DNA of 64,000 nt from Algoriphagus sediminis (GTDB lineage: Bacteria; Bacteroidota; Bacteroidia; Cytophagales; Cyclobacteriaceae), in assembly GCF_030403435.1 (NCBI RefSeq), contig NZ_JAUEPH010000004.1:372001-436000 (forward strand), read 5' to 3'. The position numbers and the translations under genes were made by a program. Below are positions 34,408 through 43,719 of this stretch, in pieces (positions within the stretch are counted from its first letter, which is position 1; each line of letters starts with the position of its first letter). Under the pieces are notes generated by a model. The model searched no databases. It was not told where the DNA came from and worked only from the letters and a program-made list of their open reading frames with translations.

Positions 34408-35493
34408 TTAATTTTTTTTCTCTCTGGAATTTATGATTGCTTCAAAAACCTCCAATTTACCTCTCCGAAATCTTTCGTCTGGTTCAAGGTAATTTCCCTC
34501 AGCCCACTCATTCCAACTTTTTATAAAAAACATCGAATCTTGATTAGTATTCATACAGTCTATTATCTTTTCAATATGCTCCCCAAAGAGTTTTAAACTA
34601 AAGTCATAATGTACAATACCTCTTTTTCCGGATCGAGGAGTATTATCCCAGCCCGTATGGAGAGTAGGGTAACAATCAGAAGGCATTGGTTGATTATAAG
34701 TGCGCTCAACCATCTTCTTGTAAGAAGACAATACACACCCATTTCTTAATTTGCTGAAAATTTCATCCGGGTATTCTCTGGTAATTTTTTTTATAGCTTT
34801 TTCAAAGAAGCTGAAATTACCCTTCTTCAGGAACGTATCATGAAAGACCAAACCATTCAAATTTTGGTATGGATTTTTTTGATGATACGAAATGCCCAAA
34901 AAATAAACACCCTTTAAACCAGCTTTTATCGCAAGAGAATTCCAATGACTTATAAAATCTTCTAAATAAGGGTGGTCGAAGGGCCTATAAATTAGAAATA
35001 AAGGTTTTTCTTTAATTCTGATGTACCTTGAGTCTAAAAAATAAGGGAGTACTTCCTCAAAGTGAGCTTGATCATCCTCCTTCCCCAAATACTCCTGCCT
35101 TATTAAAATCCTATCGGGGGCTCCATGCCATATCCCTGACCAAGTTTGATTTGCCCAGGCAAAACAGATGGGAAAATCAGGTTTTCCTGATCTCAGAAAA
35201 TCATCTGCAGGCTTCTCTAACAATCTTCTGCCACCACCAAACCAATAATGCCAGTAGCAAAAGCCAAAAACTCCAAACTCTTTAGCAAGTTCTGCTTGCC
35301 TAATTCGAACTTCCTCATCCCTTAAATCATAATACCCTAAATCTGAAGGAATGTGAGGTTGATAATGGTTATTAAACAATGGCTTCGCTTTCCTAACATT
35401 TGTCCACTCTGTAAAACCCTTTCCCCACCATTCGTCATTTTCCGGAATTGGGTGAAATTGAGGAAGATAAAATGCAATTGGTTTAAGCTTCAT
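34408..35493 (-). CDS. WbsX-like protein (GH99-like domain)
   Basis: This 361-residue protein opens with FYLPQFHPIPENDEWWGKG (about 8-26), the hallmark of the WbsX family with a GH99-like TIM barrel. FCYWHYWFGGGRRLLEKP, FAWANQTWSG and the carboxy-terminal SWNEWAEGNYLEP (about 333-345) follow. WbsX proteins occur in many O-antigen clusters and are often called glycosyltransferases; hydrolase or transferase activity is not settled. The SDR start is 2 nt downstream and the upstream GT2 ends 2 nt before it. Confidence 0.9.
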   Translation of the reverse strand: MKLKPIAFYLPQFHPIPENDEWWGKGFTEWTNVRKAKPLFNNHYQPHIPSDLGYYDLRDEEVRIRQAELAKEFGVFGFCYWHYWFGGGRRLLEKPADDFLRSGKPDFPICFAWANQTWSGIWHGAPDRILIRQEYLGKEDDQAHFEEVLPYFLDSRYIRIKEKPLFLIYRPFDHPYLEDFISHWNSLAIKAGLKGVYFLGISYHQKNPYQNLNGLVFHDTFLKKGNFSFFEKAIKKITREYPDEIFSKLRNGCVLSSYKKMVERTYNQPMPSDCYPTLHTGWDNTPRSGKRGIVHYDFSLKLFGEHIEKIIDCMNTNQDSMFFIKSWNEWAEGNYLEPDERFRRGKLEVFEAIINSREKKN

Positions 35494-35494
35494 T

Positions 35495-36319
35495 CTACTT
35501 AAACTTCCTAAAGAATCTCAATAAAATGGGTGGCACAAAGTCCCGAATAGAAACTCCTCTTTTTTCATTACTTTTTAATAGGAACAGGTTTTTATGTTTT
35601 TCCATAAGTTTTCGCTTCGCAATCTGGACCGCCTCCCTATTTTTTGAAATATTACTTTCATGAAGTCTTATCAAAGTACTTTGATCAGGTTTGTAGCCTC
35701 GGTAATGAAATACCTTCCCAGCTAAGGCGCATCGGATCTGAAAATCCCAATCTTCAATATACTGTAAAGATTCATCATAAAAACCAATCTCTTTAAAGAC
35801 CGATGCACGGTATAAAGGTGCAGAAGTAACAAAGGGGTTTCTTTTCAATATGGTATTCAGTACGGTCTTATCAGATCGATCTATTTCCACAGTGCCTGTC
35901 CATCCTGAATCACTATAAATATGCCTTGTTCTATGGGGGTCATCAGAGTAAAAATATCTGGCTCCGGAGTAAACAATATCCACTTCAGAATGGGACTCTA
36001 AAAAGTGAATCTCATTACTAATCTTGTTTGAGGTTAACAAATCGTCTGAATCCAAAAGCTGAATAAAGTCTCCCCTAGCCTTGTCGATACCCAGGTTTCT
36101 TGCACTTGAAATTCCACCATGCTCTTTTTCAATAGTAATAAATCTTGGGTCTCTGGAAATAAAGTCCTGAGCAATGGAAATCGTATTATCAGTTGAACCA
36201 TTATTAACAATGAGACATTCCCAATCTTGAAAGCTTTGCTCTACAAGGCAATCCAAGGTTTCTTCGAGGAACAGCTCCGAATTATAACATGGAATTATGA
36301 TAGATACCCTTGGGCTCAT
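35495..36319 (-). CDS. Glycosyltransferase family 2
   Basis: This 274-residue GT-A enzyme begins VSIIIPCYNSELFLEETLDC. The DXD region is FIQLLDSDDLLTSNKI (about 85-100), and the acceptor/aglycone segment is VFKEIGFYDESLQYIEDWDF (about 168-187), with the usual ED motif. It overlaps the upstream GT2 by 4 nt. Sugar donor not determinable. Confidence 0.9.
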   Translation of the reverse strand: MSPRVSIIIPCYNSELFLEETLDCLVEQSFQDWECLIVNNGSTDNTISIAQDFISRDPRFITIEKEHGGISSARNLGIDKARGDFIQLLDSDDLLTSNKISNEIHFLESHSEVDIVYSGARYFYSDDPHRTRHIYSDSGWTGTVEIDRSDKTVLNTILKRNPFVTSAPLYRASVFKEIGFYDESLQYIEDWDFQIRCALAGKVFHYRGYKPDQSTLIRLHESNISKNREAVQIAKRKLMEKHKNLFLLKSNEKRGVSIRDFVPPILLRFFRKFK

Positions 36320-37272
36320 TCAAACAACGCGTAATGAGACTTTTTAATCAAATCCAATCTTTCTTTAACTGTGAGAAAACCATTTTTCAGAATTTGAATA
36401 CTGGTTCGTATATCTTTTGAGCTTCTATAAAAATTTCTTAAAAATAGTTTCTTGACTACACGCCGAACTTCATTGTCACAATCCCAGGGATCTTTTCGAA
36501 GAAATTCCATACACAAATCACCTACCTCCTGTAAGTTTTGGTTTTGACCTGATGGACCTACACTGACAATGGATTTTTCTTCCTCAGTGAGCTCACGTTT
36601 TAACCAAAACCCGGCGAATTGAACACGCAGTTTATTTGCCTCCTTTCTTCGCTTTTCAAAATTTTGAGCTGTGAATTGGTTTTCACTCTGTCGATATTTA
36701 AGCAAAACCTCAGGAAGTAGCCCAAAGTCTGTGATGCGACTTAGGTTCATCCAGAGTTGGTAATCCTCCAAATACCCGGAAAACACCAACCCATACTTAT
36801 CCATAACTTCCTTCCTAATAATTACGCTCGGATGAGCAAATGGACAGTCTAACAATAAAGAGGGTTTTAAGTATGCGTTCTCAACCGGCGAATTAAATAG
36901 AGTTCCGTCAAAATATTCGACCAGCGTTCCGCTAAGTCCAATATTCGGGTTTGTTTCCATATACTCTACCTGTCTTTCAAATCTCATAGGTAAAGCAACA
37001 TCATCCGCATCCATCCTTAGGATGTACTTTCCAGAAGCTTCTGCAAAACCAGTATTCAAAGCTCCTGCTATCCCAAGGTTTTCCTGCAGTGATAGAATCT
37101 TGATTCTTGAATCTGTAAAACTTGAAAGACTTTTAAGTGAATTATCCGTTGACGCATCATCGACAACAATCAGTTCAAAATCTTGCAATGTTTGGTTCAA
37201 TACACTTTGAACTGATTCTTTAACACAGGTCTCCGCGTTAAAAACAGGCATCAAAACTGAAACCAAAGCCAT
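36316..37272 (-). CDS. Glycosyltransferase family 2
   Basis: This 318-residue GT-A enzyme has the opening VSVLMPVFNAETCVKESVQS, the metal-binding YILRMDADDVALPMRFERQ (about 83-101) and a catalytic-region motif GYLEDYQLWMNLSR (about 166-179). A helical C-terminal extension of about 90 residues has no recognised domain. It lies 3 nt after the methyltransferase gene upstream and overlaps the next GT2 by 4 nt. Confidence 0.9.
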   Translation of the reverse strand: MALVSVLMPVFNAETCVKESVQSVLNQTLQDFELIVVDDASTDNSLKSLSSFTDSRIKILSLQENLGIAGALNTGFAEASGKYILRMDADDVALPMRFERQVEYMETNPNIGLSGTLVEYFDGTLFNSPVENAYLKPSLLLDCPFAHPSVIIRKEVMDKYGLVFSGYLEDYQLWMNLSRITDFGLLPEVLLKYRQSENQFTAQNFEKRRKEANKLRVQFAGFWLKRELTEEEKSIVSVGPSGQNQNLQEVGDLCMEFLRKDPWDCDNEVRRVVKKLFLRNFYRSSKDIRTSIQILKNGFLTVKERLDLIKKSHYALFE

Positions 37273-37275
37273 TGT

Positions 37276-37992
37276 CTAGTTTAAAAGAGCTTTAAAGAAT
37301 CTTTTCAGGTAAAATTCCGCATTGGCTTTCCCAGTCTTAATTCTATTCAACTCATCTTCAAATTGTAACTTCTTTGCGAGTTGCACTTGGTATAGGTCAG
37401 GGTGAACTACATAAGAAAGTAGTGGTTTGGGTTGATCTAAGCCATCCTTTGAAAAAAGAAATATATTTTGCTTATACCAAACATCCACTTCAGGATGATC
37501 CCAAAACTCTGGTCTTATTGGATCATAAACCTCATAGCCCTGATTTCTGAATTTATCAATCCAATACTCAGGCCTTTGTTCATTCAGGTGATTTTGTCCT
37601 CCTTGGCCTGGAATAGCCGCAGAGAATAGTATGGTATCCGAGTGATGGCTCAGTGATTCGATTAAGATATCAGCAGAAGAATCTTTAAGGTGTTCTGCAA
37701 CTTCCAGGCAGAGACAGAGATCAAATTTTCTTTCTAGGTTTAAAGGTTGATTAAGGTCATGCGAGTGAAATTCATCTTGTGATAAGTACTTTCCGAGAAG
37801 TTTCAGATCGACATAATCTCCATCCACACCTTTGATATCCTTTACTCCTAATTCCTTGGCTATTGAAAGCCAAGTACCAATACCACAGCCGATATCAATT
37901 ATGGATTTAGGATTAAGTAGTTCAATTAAAAAAGGTAGAATCTGTTCTGCAGATTTTGTGTTATGAGTTGATTCTACGTGGACGTAATTCAT
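37276..37992 (-). CDS. Class I SAM-dependent methyltransferase
   Basis: This 238-residue protein has motif I SIIDIGCGIGTWLSIAKELG (about 34-53), then KGVDGDYVD and LCLCLEVAEHL (motif II region). Substrates of such enzymes in polysaccharide clusters are sugar hydroxyls or carboxyls. It starts one base after the stop of the TylF-like methyltransferase. Together with the FkbM and TylF enzymes it could cap or decorate chains recognised by the Wzt-like ATPase tail. Confidence 0.88.
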   Translation of the reverse strand: MNYVHVESTHNTKSAEQILPFLIELLNPKSIIDIGCGIGTWLSIAKELGVKDIKGVDGDYVDLKLLGKYLSQDEFHSHDLNQPLNLERKFDLCLCLEVAEHLKDSSADILIESLSHHSDTILFSAAIPGQGGQNHLNEQRPEYWIDKFRNQGYEVYDPIRPEFWDHPEVDVWYKQNIFLFSKDGLDQPKPLLSYVVHPDLYQVQLAKKLQFEDELNRIKTGKANAEFYLKRFFKALLN

Positions 37993-38667
37993 TTAATCCT
38001 GTTTCTTAATGTAAGCGATTCCAGACTCAGAATTAACTCTTGACATTGAACCGATTTCATTTAAATAACGATGAACTGCCCGACTACAACCATCCCATGT
38101 GTAATAATCATCGATAATGATTATTCCCCCTCTCGCTACTTTTGGATAAAGTTCACGAAGGCAGCATAGGGTGGAATCATACCAATCGGCATCAAGTCTT
38201 AGAATGCTTATTTCTTCTAAATGTGCAGTTTGAATAAGTGTTTCTTCAAACCATCCTTTTGATGACTCAAATTCACAACCTGACTTTTGCATTGCTTCGA
38301 TTGCAAATTTTTCATCGGCCATACAATTGTCAAAATAATAAGACCCTTCAACATCCTTTTGCCAATTTAAAGCGTCTTGACCATCGATTTCTCGTGCATC
38401 CGGCAACCCTTCATAACTATCGAACAAGTAGGCTTTCTTGGTTGCAATTAACTCTGTCATACCCGCGATCATCCCACCCTTCCATACCCCACATTCTACA
38501 ATACTTCCTGGTACGTTTCGGTAGTGGTAGGCAAGGTTAAGGTTTGCAAAATAAAGACCTTGAGGAATCATTGTGTATTCCGAATACTTTTCAAAAAGTC
38601 TGGAAAACTCCTTCTTGAGTTTTACCTTTTGAAGCTTTTTGTAAACTTCTATTTTAAGAGACTTCAT
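37993..38667 (-). CDS. TylF/MycF-type O-methyltransferase
   Basis: This 224-residue macrocin-O-methyltransferase family enzyme has GSIVECGVWKGGMIAGM (SAM site, about 54-70), LFDSYEGLPDA, and the metal-binding pair in LRLDADWYDST and IIIDDYYTWDGC. Members are Mg-dependent and methylate sugar hydroxyls. It overlaps the Wzt-like gene by 14 nt, a strong sign that it works with the ABC export pathway, for example in terminal methylation of the polymer. Confidence 0.9.
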   Translation of the reverse strand: MKSLKIEVYKKLQKVKLKKEFSRLFEKYSEYTMIPQGLYFANLNLAYHYRNVPGSIVECGVWKGGMIAGMTELIATKKAYLFDSYEGLPDAREIDGQDALNWQKDVEGSYYFDNCMADEKFAIEAMQKSGCEFESSKGWFEETLIQTAHLEEISILRLDADWYDSTLCCLRELYPKVARGGIIIIDDYYTWDGCSRAVHRYLNEIGSMSRVNSESGIAYIKKQD

Positions 38668-39916
38668 TTAAGTTTTTAAATACGGTAGAGGGGGGACAGA
38701 AATATCCATTATGGATAGGCGAATGTGGTGTGGTTCTATCTTTGATTGGAGATTCTAAGATTTCGAAAGAGAGAATATTTTTTTGCCAGTCTAAAGTGTC
38801 GGAATAATCTGTTCCAGCCCAAATTGAAACATTGTAAATTCCAGGTACTAAAGGTGGCAACGTCAATTGAATTTTAACCGATGTCTCATCTCTGGAAAAT
38901 TTAATGGATGGTTTGGGCTCTGGTATGGACTGAAAAATATTCACCCCATCCCAAGAAGAAACATCAATTGCCAGAAAAGCGTCTTTATGCTTAAGAAACG
39001 AGCGAAATCGAACATTTATATTTAAAGTGAGGCAAGGCTGTTTACCCTTCAAAACCACAGCAGCACTCAAAAAGTGGAAAACTTTTTCAGGATCAAAATT
39101 AGGCGCTATCCATTGGCTTTTCAAATATGAATTAACATTTCGATTCAAGTAAGTTGATACAATTTCATTTGTTTCTCCATTTGCAATTACTTTTCCTTGC
39201 TCCAAAAATAAAGTTCGAGAACACAAATTCTGAACGGCAGCCATATTATGACTCACAAACAACACCGTCCTTCCTTGATTTTTGCTTACATCCTCCATTT
39301 TACCCAAGCACTTTTTTTGGAACTCATAATCCCCTACCGCAAGTACCTCGTCAATAATTAAAATTTCAGGATCTAAATGGGACGCCACCGAGAAACCCAA
39401 ACGCACTTTCATTCCAGAAGAATAGAACTTTACCGGTGTATCAATAAATTTTTCTACTCCTGAGAAATCGATGATTTCATCCAGTTTGGAATCAATTTCT
39501 CTTCGAGTCATACCTAAGATAGTCCCATTCATATAGATGTTCTCCCTACCCGATAATTCAGGATGAAATCCTGTCCCAACTTCTAACAGTGATGCCACGC
39601 GTCCGTAAATTTCGATTTTTCCCGAAGTAGGATCCGTTATCTGAGAAAGAATTTTAAGCAGTGTGGATTTTCCCGCTCCGTTTTTTCCAATGATTCCTAA
39701 AACCTCTCCTTCTTTGACTTCGAAAGAAACCTCTTTCAATGCCCAGAATACAGATTCATCTTCTGATTGAAAGCGGTTAAGGTCACGAAGCCTCTTAAGG
39801 TTATCGAAGGGCGATCTAATTATTTGAGAAATCTGACCTACAAGAGTTTCCGATTGCTTTTCTCTCAAACCAAGTCGGTAGCGCTTGGAAAGGTTCCAAA
39901 CCTGAATTACCCTCAT
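38654..39916 (-). CDS. wzt: ABC transporter ATP-binding protein, Wzt-like
   Basis: At 420 residues the N-terminal ABC domain has Walker A GIIGKNGAGKSTLLKIL (about 75-91), the signature FYSSGMKVRLGFSVA, and Walker B EILIIDEVLAVGD. Residues about 250-420 form a beta-rich C-terminal domain like that of Wzt proteins, which bind the modified end of an O-polysaccharide before export. Its membrane partner is the permease at 51713, 12 kb upstream. It overlaps genes on both sides. Confidence 0.92.
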   Translation of the reverse strand: MRVIQVWNLSKRYRLGLREKQSETLVGQISQIIRSPFDNLKRLRDLNRFQSEDESVFWALKEVSFEVKEGEVLGIIGKNGAGKSTLLKILSQITDPTSGKIEIYGRVASLLEVGTGFHPELSGRENIYMNGTILGMTRREIDSKLDEIIDFSGVEKFIDTPVKFYSSGMKVRLGFSVASHLDPEILIIDEVLAVGDYEFQKKCLGKMEDVSKNQGRTVLFVSHNMAAVQNLCSRTLFLEQGKVIANGETNEIVSTYLNRNVNSYLKSQWIAPNFDPEKVFHFLSAAVVLKGKQPCLTLNINVRFRSFLKHKDAFLAIDVSSWDGVNIFQSIPEPKPSIKFSRDETSVKIQLTLPPLVPGIYNVSIWAGTDYSDTLDWQKNILSFEILESPIKDRTTPHSPIHNGYFCPPSTVFKNLNEVS

Positions 39917-40635
39917 TAAATCGTTTGTTTAGAAATGTATTTCTTCAATTTCAAATAGATCGTATATTTCATTCTTTTAAAAAATTTGAAGGAAATAAGT
40001 TTTCCATTTTCACCGTTAATACCACTGTAAAACGGATAAACGGGCCAGTAAGAAATCTTACCACCTGAATATTGAAATAAGTGTATTGATCTAGCATATG
40101 ATTTTTCAAAAAATTCACCATTTTCCTCGTCAAGATATTTTTCCAAAGTCGGAACAAAAAATTTTTGGAAAAATGAACGTTCAAATATTACTATACGACT
40201 ATCCGCCCAATTCATATTTCTTGACAAATTACAGAAATGATGATTTATACTAAAATCAACTTTTGATATGAAATCAGCGAAATTAGTAACAATATATCTG
40301 CCAGAAATCTTTATAAAATAGTCACATAAACATAAAAATTCAGAATTGTCAAAAGCGTACTTCAAAATCTCTAATTCACCATGTCCTTTACCTCTAAAGC
40401 TCTCTAAACTATCAAAAGCTAAATATTGAGAATTTGGAATTTGGGAAATTTGACTTTGAATTTGCTCGCTTACATAATCAGAATTATCTATATAAATGAT
40501 TGGAAAACCAAAGGTTTTGTAAAATCGAACAGCTTTTAAATAATCGTTTTCCCTATTCACTATTCCTTTTCTTCCAACAAATTCATAATCTCTAGGATTT
40601 ATTGTAGAGGTAAGTAACAAACAAATTTTAGTCAT
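39916..40635 (-). CDS. Unrecognised protein of a glycan cluster (possible glycosyltransferase)
   Basis: I chose the ATG at 40633-40635, which begins TKICLLLTSTINPRD and overlaps the upstream stop by 8 nt; an upstream in-frame start gives eight more residues lying inside the previous gene. The protein (239 residues) has no membrane segment, and motifs FLCLCDYFIKISGRYIVTNF and FYSGINGENGK stand out. The opening and an acidic/aromatic middle are reminiscent of GT-A-like sugar transferases, but I cannot assign a family. The coding region is noticeably AT-rich, as is the next gene upstream. Confidence 0.6.
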   Translation of the reverse strand: MTKICLLLTSTINPRDYEFVGRKGIVNRENDYLKAVRFYKTFGFPIIYIDNSDYVSEQIQSQISQIPNSQYLAFDSLESFRGKGHGELEILKYAFDNSEFLCLCDYFIKISGRYIVTNFADFISKVDFSINHHFCNLSRNMNWADSRIVIFERSFFQKFFVPTLEKYLDEENGEFFEKSYARSIHLFQYSGGKISYWPVYPFYSGINGENGKLISFKFFKRMKYTIYLKLKKYISKQTI

Positions 40636-41554
40636 TTGGAAAAACTCTTCTTCTTTCAATTCTAAATATTCCTTTTATTATTGCCTTTACCAAATTAAAA
40701 ATATCTAGATAATTAAATAAGGAAAGCAAATTATTGAATTGAATGGATTGAAATATCACCTTATTAATAGGGTATATTTTATCTTCATTAAATCTCATTT
40801 TAAGAAATAATCTAACCAAAATACTGGACGTGTTATTCGCAGTAATGAGTAAAGATTTTTTAAATTTCTTCCTCATTGAATCGTAAGATTTACCTGAAAA
40901 AGAACCTACACCAAAGCGGTAAACTGCACCTTGAAAATCAAGTCTCTTAAACTCCCCAAATTGAGAAATATATAGATAAAGAAAAAAATCACCTACCTCA
41001 AGATCTAAGAAATAAGATGGAAACGGTTTGTAGTTATTTCGAAAAAAAAATGTTGCCGTATGTATGAAATTACCATAAATTAGAACATCATAAAAATTTG
41101 CTTTTGAAGCACGAAAATTTGTTTCTGCAATAAAATCATCTTTTATTCCTTGATTTTTTGTGTAAATCATTGCTGGATGATATGTAGCGACATAAGATTG
41201 ATGAGATTCCAAAAAGTTGGCCTGAGTTTGCAATTTGTTCATATCAACCCAATAATCATCTCCTTCACATAAGGCTATGTATTTGCCTTTGCAGTTTTCA
41301 AGTGCCCAAACAAAATTACCCATCATCCCAATGTTGCTCTCTTGTCTGGTATATTTAATCCAACTACCTCTCGGATCAGTTTTAATATATGACTGAACTA
41401 TTTCACCTGTCCGATCTGTGGAGCAATCATCAGCAATAAGCAGCTCAACTGCAAAATCCACCTCCTGCATCAACACACCCTCAATAGCCTCGGAAATATA
41501 TTTTTCATGATTGTAGGTAATCATACAAACTGAAACCAGTGGGACCTCAGACAA
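40628..41554 (-). CDS. Glycosyltransferase family 2
   Basis: This 308-residue GT-A enzyme has VSVCMITYNHEKYISEAIEG at the N-terminus, ELLIADDCSTDRTGEIV, and the metal-binding region YIALCEGDDYWVDMNKL (about 91-107). The start is TTG at 41552-41554 within an 8-nt overlap with the upstream FkbM gene. AT-rich relative to the methyltransferase genes around it, suggesting separate acquisition of 39916..41554. Confidence 0.88.
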   Translation of the reverse strand: MSEVPLVSVCMITYNHEKYISEAIEGVLMQEVDFAVELLIADDCSTDRTGEIVQSYIKTDPRGSWIKYTRQESNIGMMGNFVWALENCKGKYIALCEGDDYWVDMNKLQTQANFLESHQSYVATYHPAMIYTKNQGIKDDFIAETNFRASKANFYDVLIYGNFIHTATFFFRNNYKPFPSYFLDLEVGDFFLYLYISQFGEFKRLDFQGAVYRFGVGSFSGKSYDSMRKKFKKSLLITANNTSSILVRLFLKMRFNEDKIYPINKVIFQSIQFNNLLSLFNYLDIFNLVKAIIKGIFRIERRRVFPND

Positions 41555-42296
41555 ATCTAGAACCTTTTTTTAAAAACATTATTTCAACGAGCCAAAGGAG
41601 GCCATTGGAAAAAGGACGATTTAAGTCAGTAAAATCAAAAACTTCATAACCCTTATCATCCATAAAATTCATCACTTGGATGAGTGAATTGGGGAAACTC
41701 TTCTGATGAACAGCAGACTCGACCAAAATACATTCGGTAATTCCGAAAATAGTTGTTCCACCTTCTAAAACATCTAAATCTAACCCTTCTGCATCAATTT
41801 TAACCACATCAGGAACAGGCAAATTTTCATCTTTTAAAAAGGTATTCAATGTTTTCATCTGGACTTTTATTCTCTCTATAAATTCGTAGCCGACGATATT
41901 GGTTTTGCTCGGTCTAAAAGAACTACTGTCGTCACTTTGATTGATCGCAAACTCAACTAGGCTATTTTGTTTGCCAAGACCAATTGGATAAAACTCGATC
42001 TTGGAATTTAACCTTAAGTCCTCAATCGAATTTTCTAGATGCTTTTGAGGTTCAACCAGATGGTATGTAGCATTCGGAAATACCTTCAGCATTTCTCTTG
42101 TCCATGTCCCGTGATTTGCTCCAACATCAAGAATCAAAGAAGGCATGAACCCCTTGTGTTTCAAATAGATGAATGCCCTCCTTGTCAAGAGGGATTTATT
42201 ATCCTTAACTAGATTTTTTTGGCAAAATCCAACTTTAGATGCGTAAGGGGAGATCAATTTTATTAGAGAGTTTAGAATTTTTTTCCTTGTGCTCAT
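41547..42296 (-). CDS. FkbM-family methyltransferase
   Basis: This 249-residue enzyme has FkbM motifs: ILDVGANHGTWTREMLKVFP (about 55-74), YHLVEPQKHLE, and VVKIDAEGLDLDVLEGG (about 161-177). FkbM enzymes O-methylate sugars or polyketides. It lies 3 nt downstream of an acetyltransferase and is one of several decoration genes close to the Wzt-like ATPase. Confidence 0.9.
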   Translation of the reverse strand: MSTRKKILNSLIKLISPYASKVGFCQKNLVKDNKSLLTRRAFIYLKHKGFMPSLILDVGANHGTWTREMLKVFPNATYHLVEPQKHLENSIEDLRLNSKIEFYPIGLGKQNSLVEFAINQSDDSSSFRPSKTNIVGYEFIERIKVQMKTLNTFLKDENLPVPDVVKIDAEGLDLDVLEGGTTIFGITECILVESAVHQKSFPNSLIQVMNFMDDKGYEVFDFTDLNRPFSNGLLWLVEIMFLKKGSRFV

Positions 42297-42299
42297 TTT

Positions 42300-42914
42300 C
42301 TATGATATTATTCTCGCTGGTACACCTATCACAGTTTCCCCATCCGGGACATCTTGTGTCACTACCGAGCCAGCCCCTACAGTCACCCTGTTTCCTATTT
42401 CCACTTTTGGTAGAATGGTTGCATTTGCTCCAATCGAGCAGAACTTTCCAACCAGTACTTTTCCAAGTAGTACGGCCCCTGGATTGACTTCGGTGAATGC
42501 TCCAATTTTTACTTCATGATGGATTTGGGCTCCCGTATTGATGAGGCATCCATTCCCTATTTCAGTATTCGCTCCAATAAAGCAGAGATTGAAGATATCT
42601 GCCTCCTCAGCTCCTGTGGAGAAATTACTAAAGGCCACTCCTTTCCCCTGTACTGATATTAATCTTCCTCCTAATTCTGTAAAACGCTCATAAAACTGAT
42701 GACGTACTTGAGGATTTCCTGTTCCTAGAATAAAAAAGGGATCTTTTTCGAAGTGTGCTTTTACCTCTTCTTGAGTGTGGATAATCGGAAAGCGATCTTG
42801 AAAAATATCCTCTGGATTGATCTCATCGAAGAAAACCAGATTTTTGGTTTTCCCTTCTGAAATCAAAATATCAAGAAGTTCGAAAGCATGTCCTCCTGCG
42901 CCAGCTACTAGCAT
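42300..42914 (-). CDS. NeuD/PglD-family sugar acetyltransferase
   Basis: This 204-residue enzyme has an N-terminal Rossmann-like half (LVAGAGGHAFELLDILISEG) and a C-terminal left-handed beta-helix with hexapeptides such as GAFTEVNPGAVLLGKVLVG, ending SVVTQDVPDGETVIGVPAR. The catalytic-His segment NTGAQIHHEVKIG (about 123-135) fits PglD-type N-acetyltransferases that act on nucleotide-linked 4-amino sugars. A paralogue lies at 43720..44313. Confidence 0.9.
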   Translation of the reverse strand: MLVAGAGGHAFELLDILISEGKTKNLVFFDEINPEDIFQDRFPIIHTQEEVKAHFEKDPFFILGTGNPQVRHQFYERFTELGGRLISVQGKGVAFSNFSTGAEEADIFNLCFIGANTEIGNGCLINTGAQIHHEVKIGAFTEVNPGAVLLGKVLVGKFCSIGANATILPKVEIGNRVTVGAGSVVTQDVPDGETVIGVPARIIS

Positions 42915-42920
42915 TTTAGA

Positions 42921-43718
42921 TTAGTTTTCATAAAGCAATTTATTGGCATAATCATAAACCAGATAATCTAATTTATTCTTTTCCTTAAACGTGTTTATGG
43001 TTTGTTCATCAAGCTTTTCCTTTTGAGAAAAAGAATCGGTGCGGTTCACAAATGGAATCTCATCAGGAATAGGTCTATTTAGTTTTTCACCAAGTTTATT
43101 TATAGAAGTTTGAAAATCCTCTGTCAGTCCAATAAAAAAATAGGAATCTAAAACTTGCTTGTAATTCTTCTCATCGCATTCCATTGTTCTTGCCATGAAG
43201 TTGCTCTCTAGTAAGACAAAATGATCTATAGACAAGTCATTAACCCATTTATGGCCTTTTTTCTTGGCGTATTTATACAAGGACACCCTCCGAGCTAAGG
43301 GATCTCTTAAAAAAGTAATTAATCTCAAATTCTTATACCCATATTTATTCAAATATCGATTCGAAAGACTATGGTTATGGTAGTGCCCAGCCACGACCTG
43401 GAAAGGTTTTACTTCATCCAAGCGAAGAGCTGATGCATCATAAATTTCCTGCGCTTCAATGAGCCTTAGGGGATCAGGATATTGCAGGTCATGAGGAGGG
43501 TAATCTCGGAGAAAATGAAACCATTTTCTTAAAACTACATTCAAACTGGATCCCCCACATTTAGGAATGTGATTAAAAATAAATATTGGATTCTCTCCTA
43601 TTTCTTTTGGATAGGGCCTAATCAAAAGATTTACCTGGGCCTTTCGATAAAGGATTTTGTCTTTAATTGCTTGAAATTCGTCTGTTCTTCTAATTTTTCC
43701 GAAGAGCTTCTTTTCCAT
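42921..43718 (-). CDS. Sulfotransferase family protein
   Basis: This 265-residue protein has the PAPS 5'-phosphosulfate loop as FIFNHIPKCGGSSLNVVLRK (about 47-66) and a 3'-phosphate site LRLITFLRDPLARRVSLYKY (about 127-146). These define family-2 type sulfotransferases. It would sulfate a sugar in the cytoplasm or on the lipid-linked chain, a common decoration in marine bacteria. It lies between two paralogous acetyltransferase genes, with gaps of 6 and 1 nt. Confidence 0.9.
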   Translation of the reverse strand: MEKKLFGKIRRTDEFQAIKDKILYRKAQVNLLIRPYPKEIGENPIFIFNHIPKCGGSSLNVVLRKWFHFLRDYPPHDLQYPDPLRLIEAQEIYDASALRLDEVKPFQVVAGHYHNHSLSNRYLNKYGYKNLRLITFLRDPLARRVSLYKYAKKKGHKWVNDLSIDHFVLLESNFMARTMECDEKNYKQVLDSYFFIGLTEDFQTSINKLGEKLNRPIPDEIPFVNRTDSFSQKEKLDEQTINTFKEKNKLDYLVYDYANKLLYEN

Positions 43719-43719
43719 T

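Noticed and set aside
40628..40659. Longer N-terminus for the protein at 39916 (start at 40659)
   Set aside because: The extra eight residues lie wholly within the preceding gene, and the ATG at 40635 gives the usual 8-nt overlap and a conventional opening.
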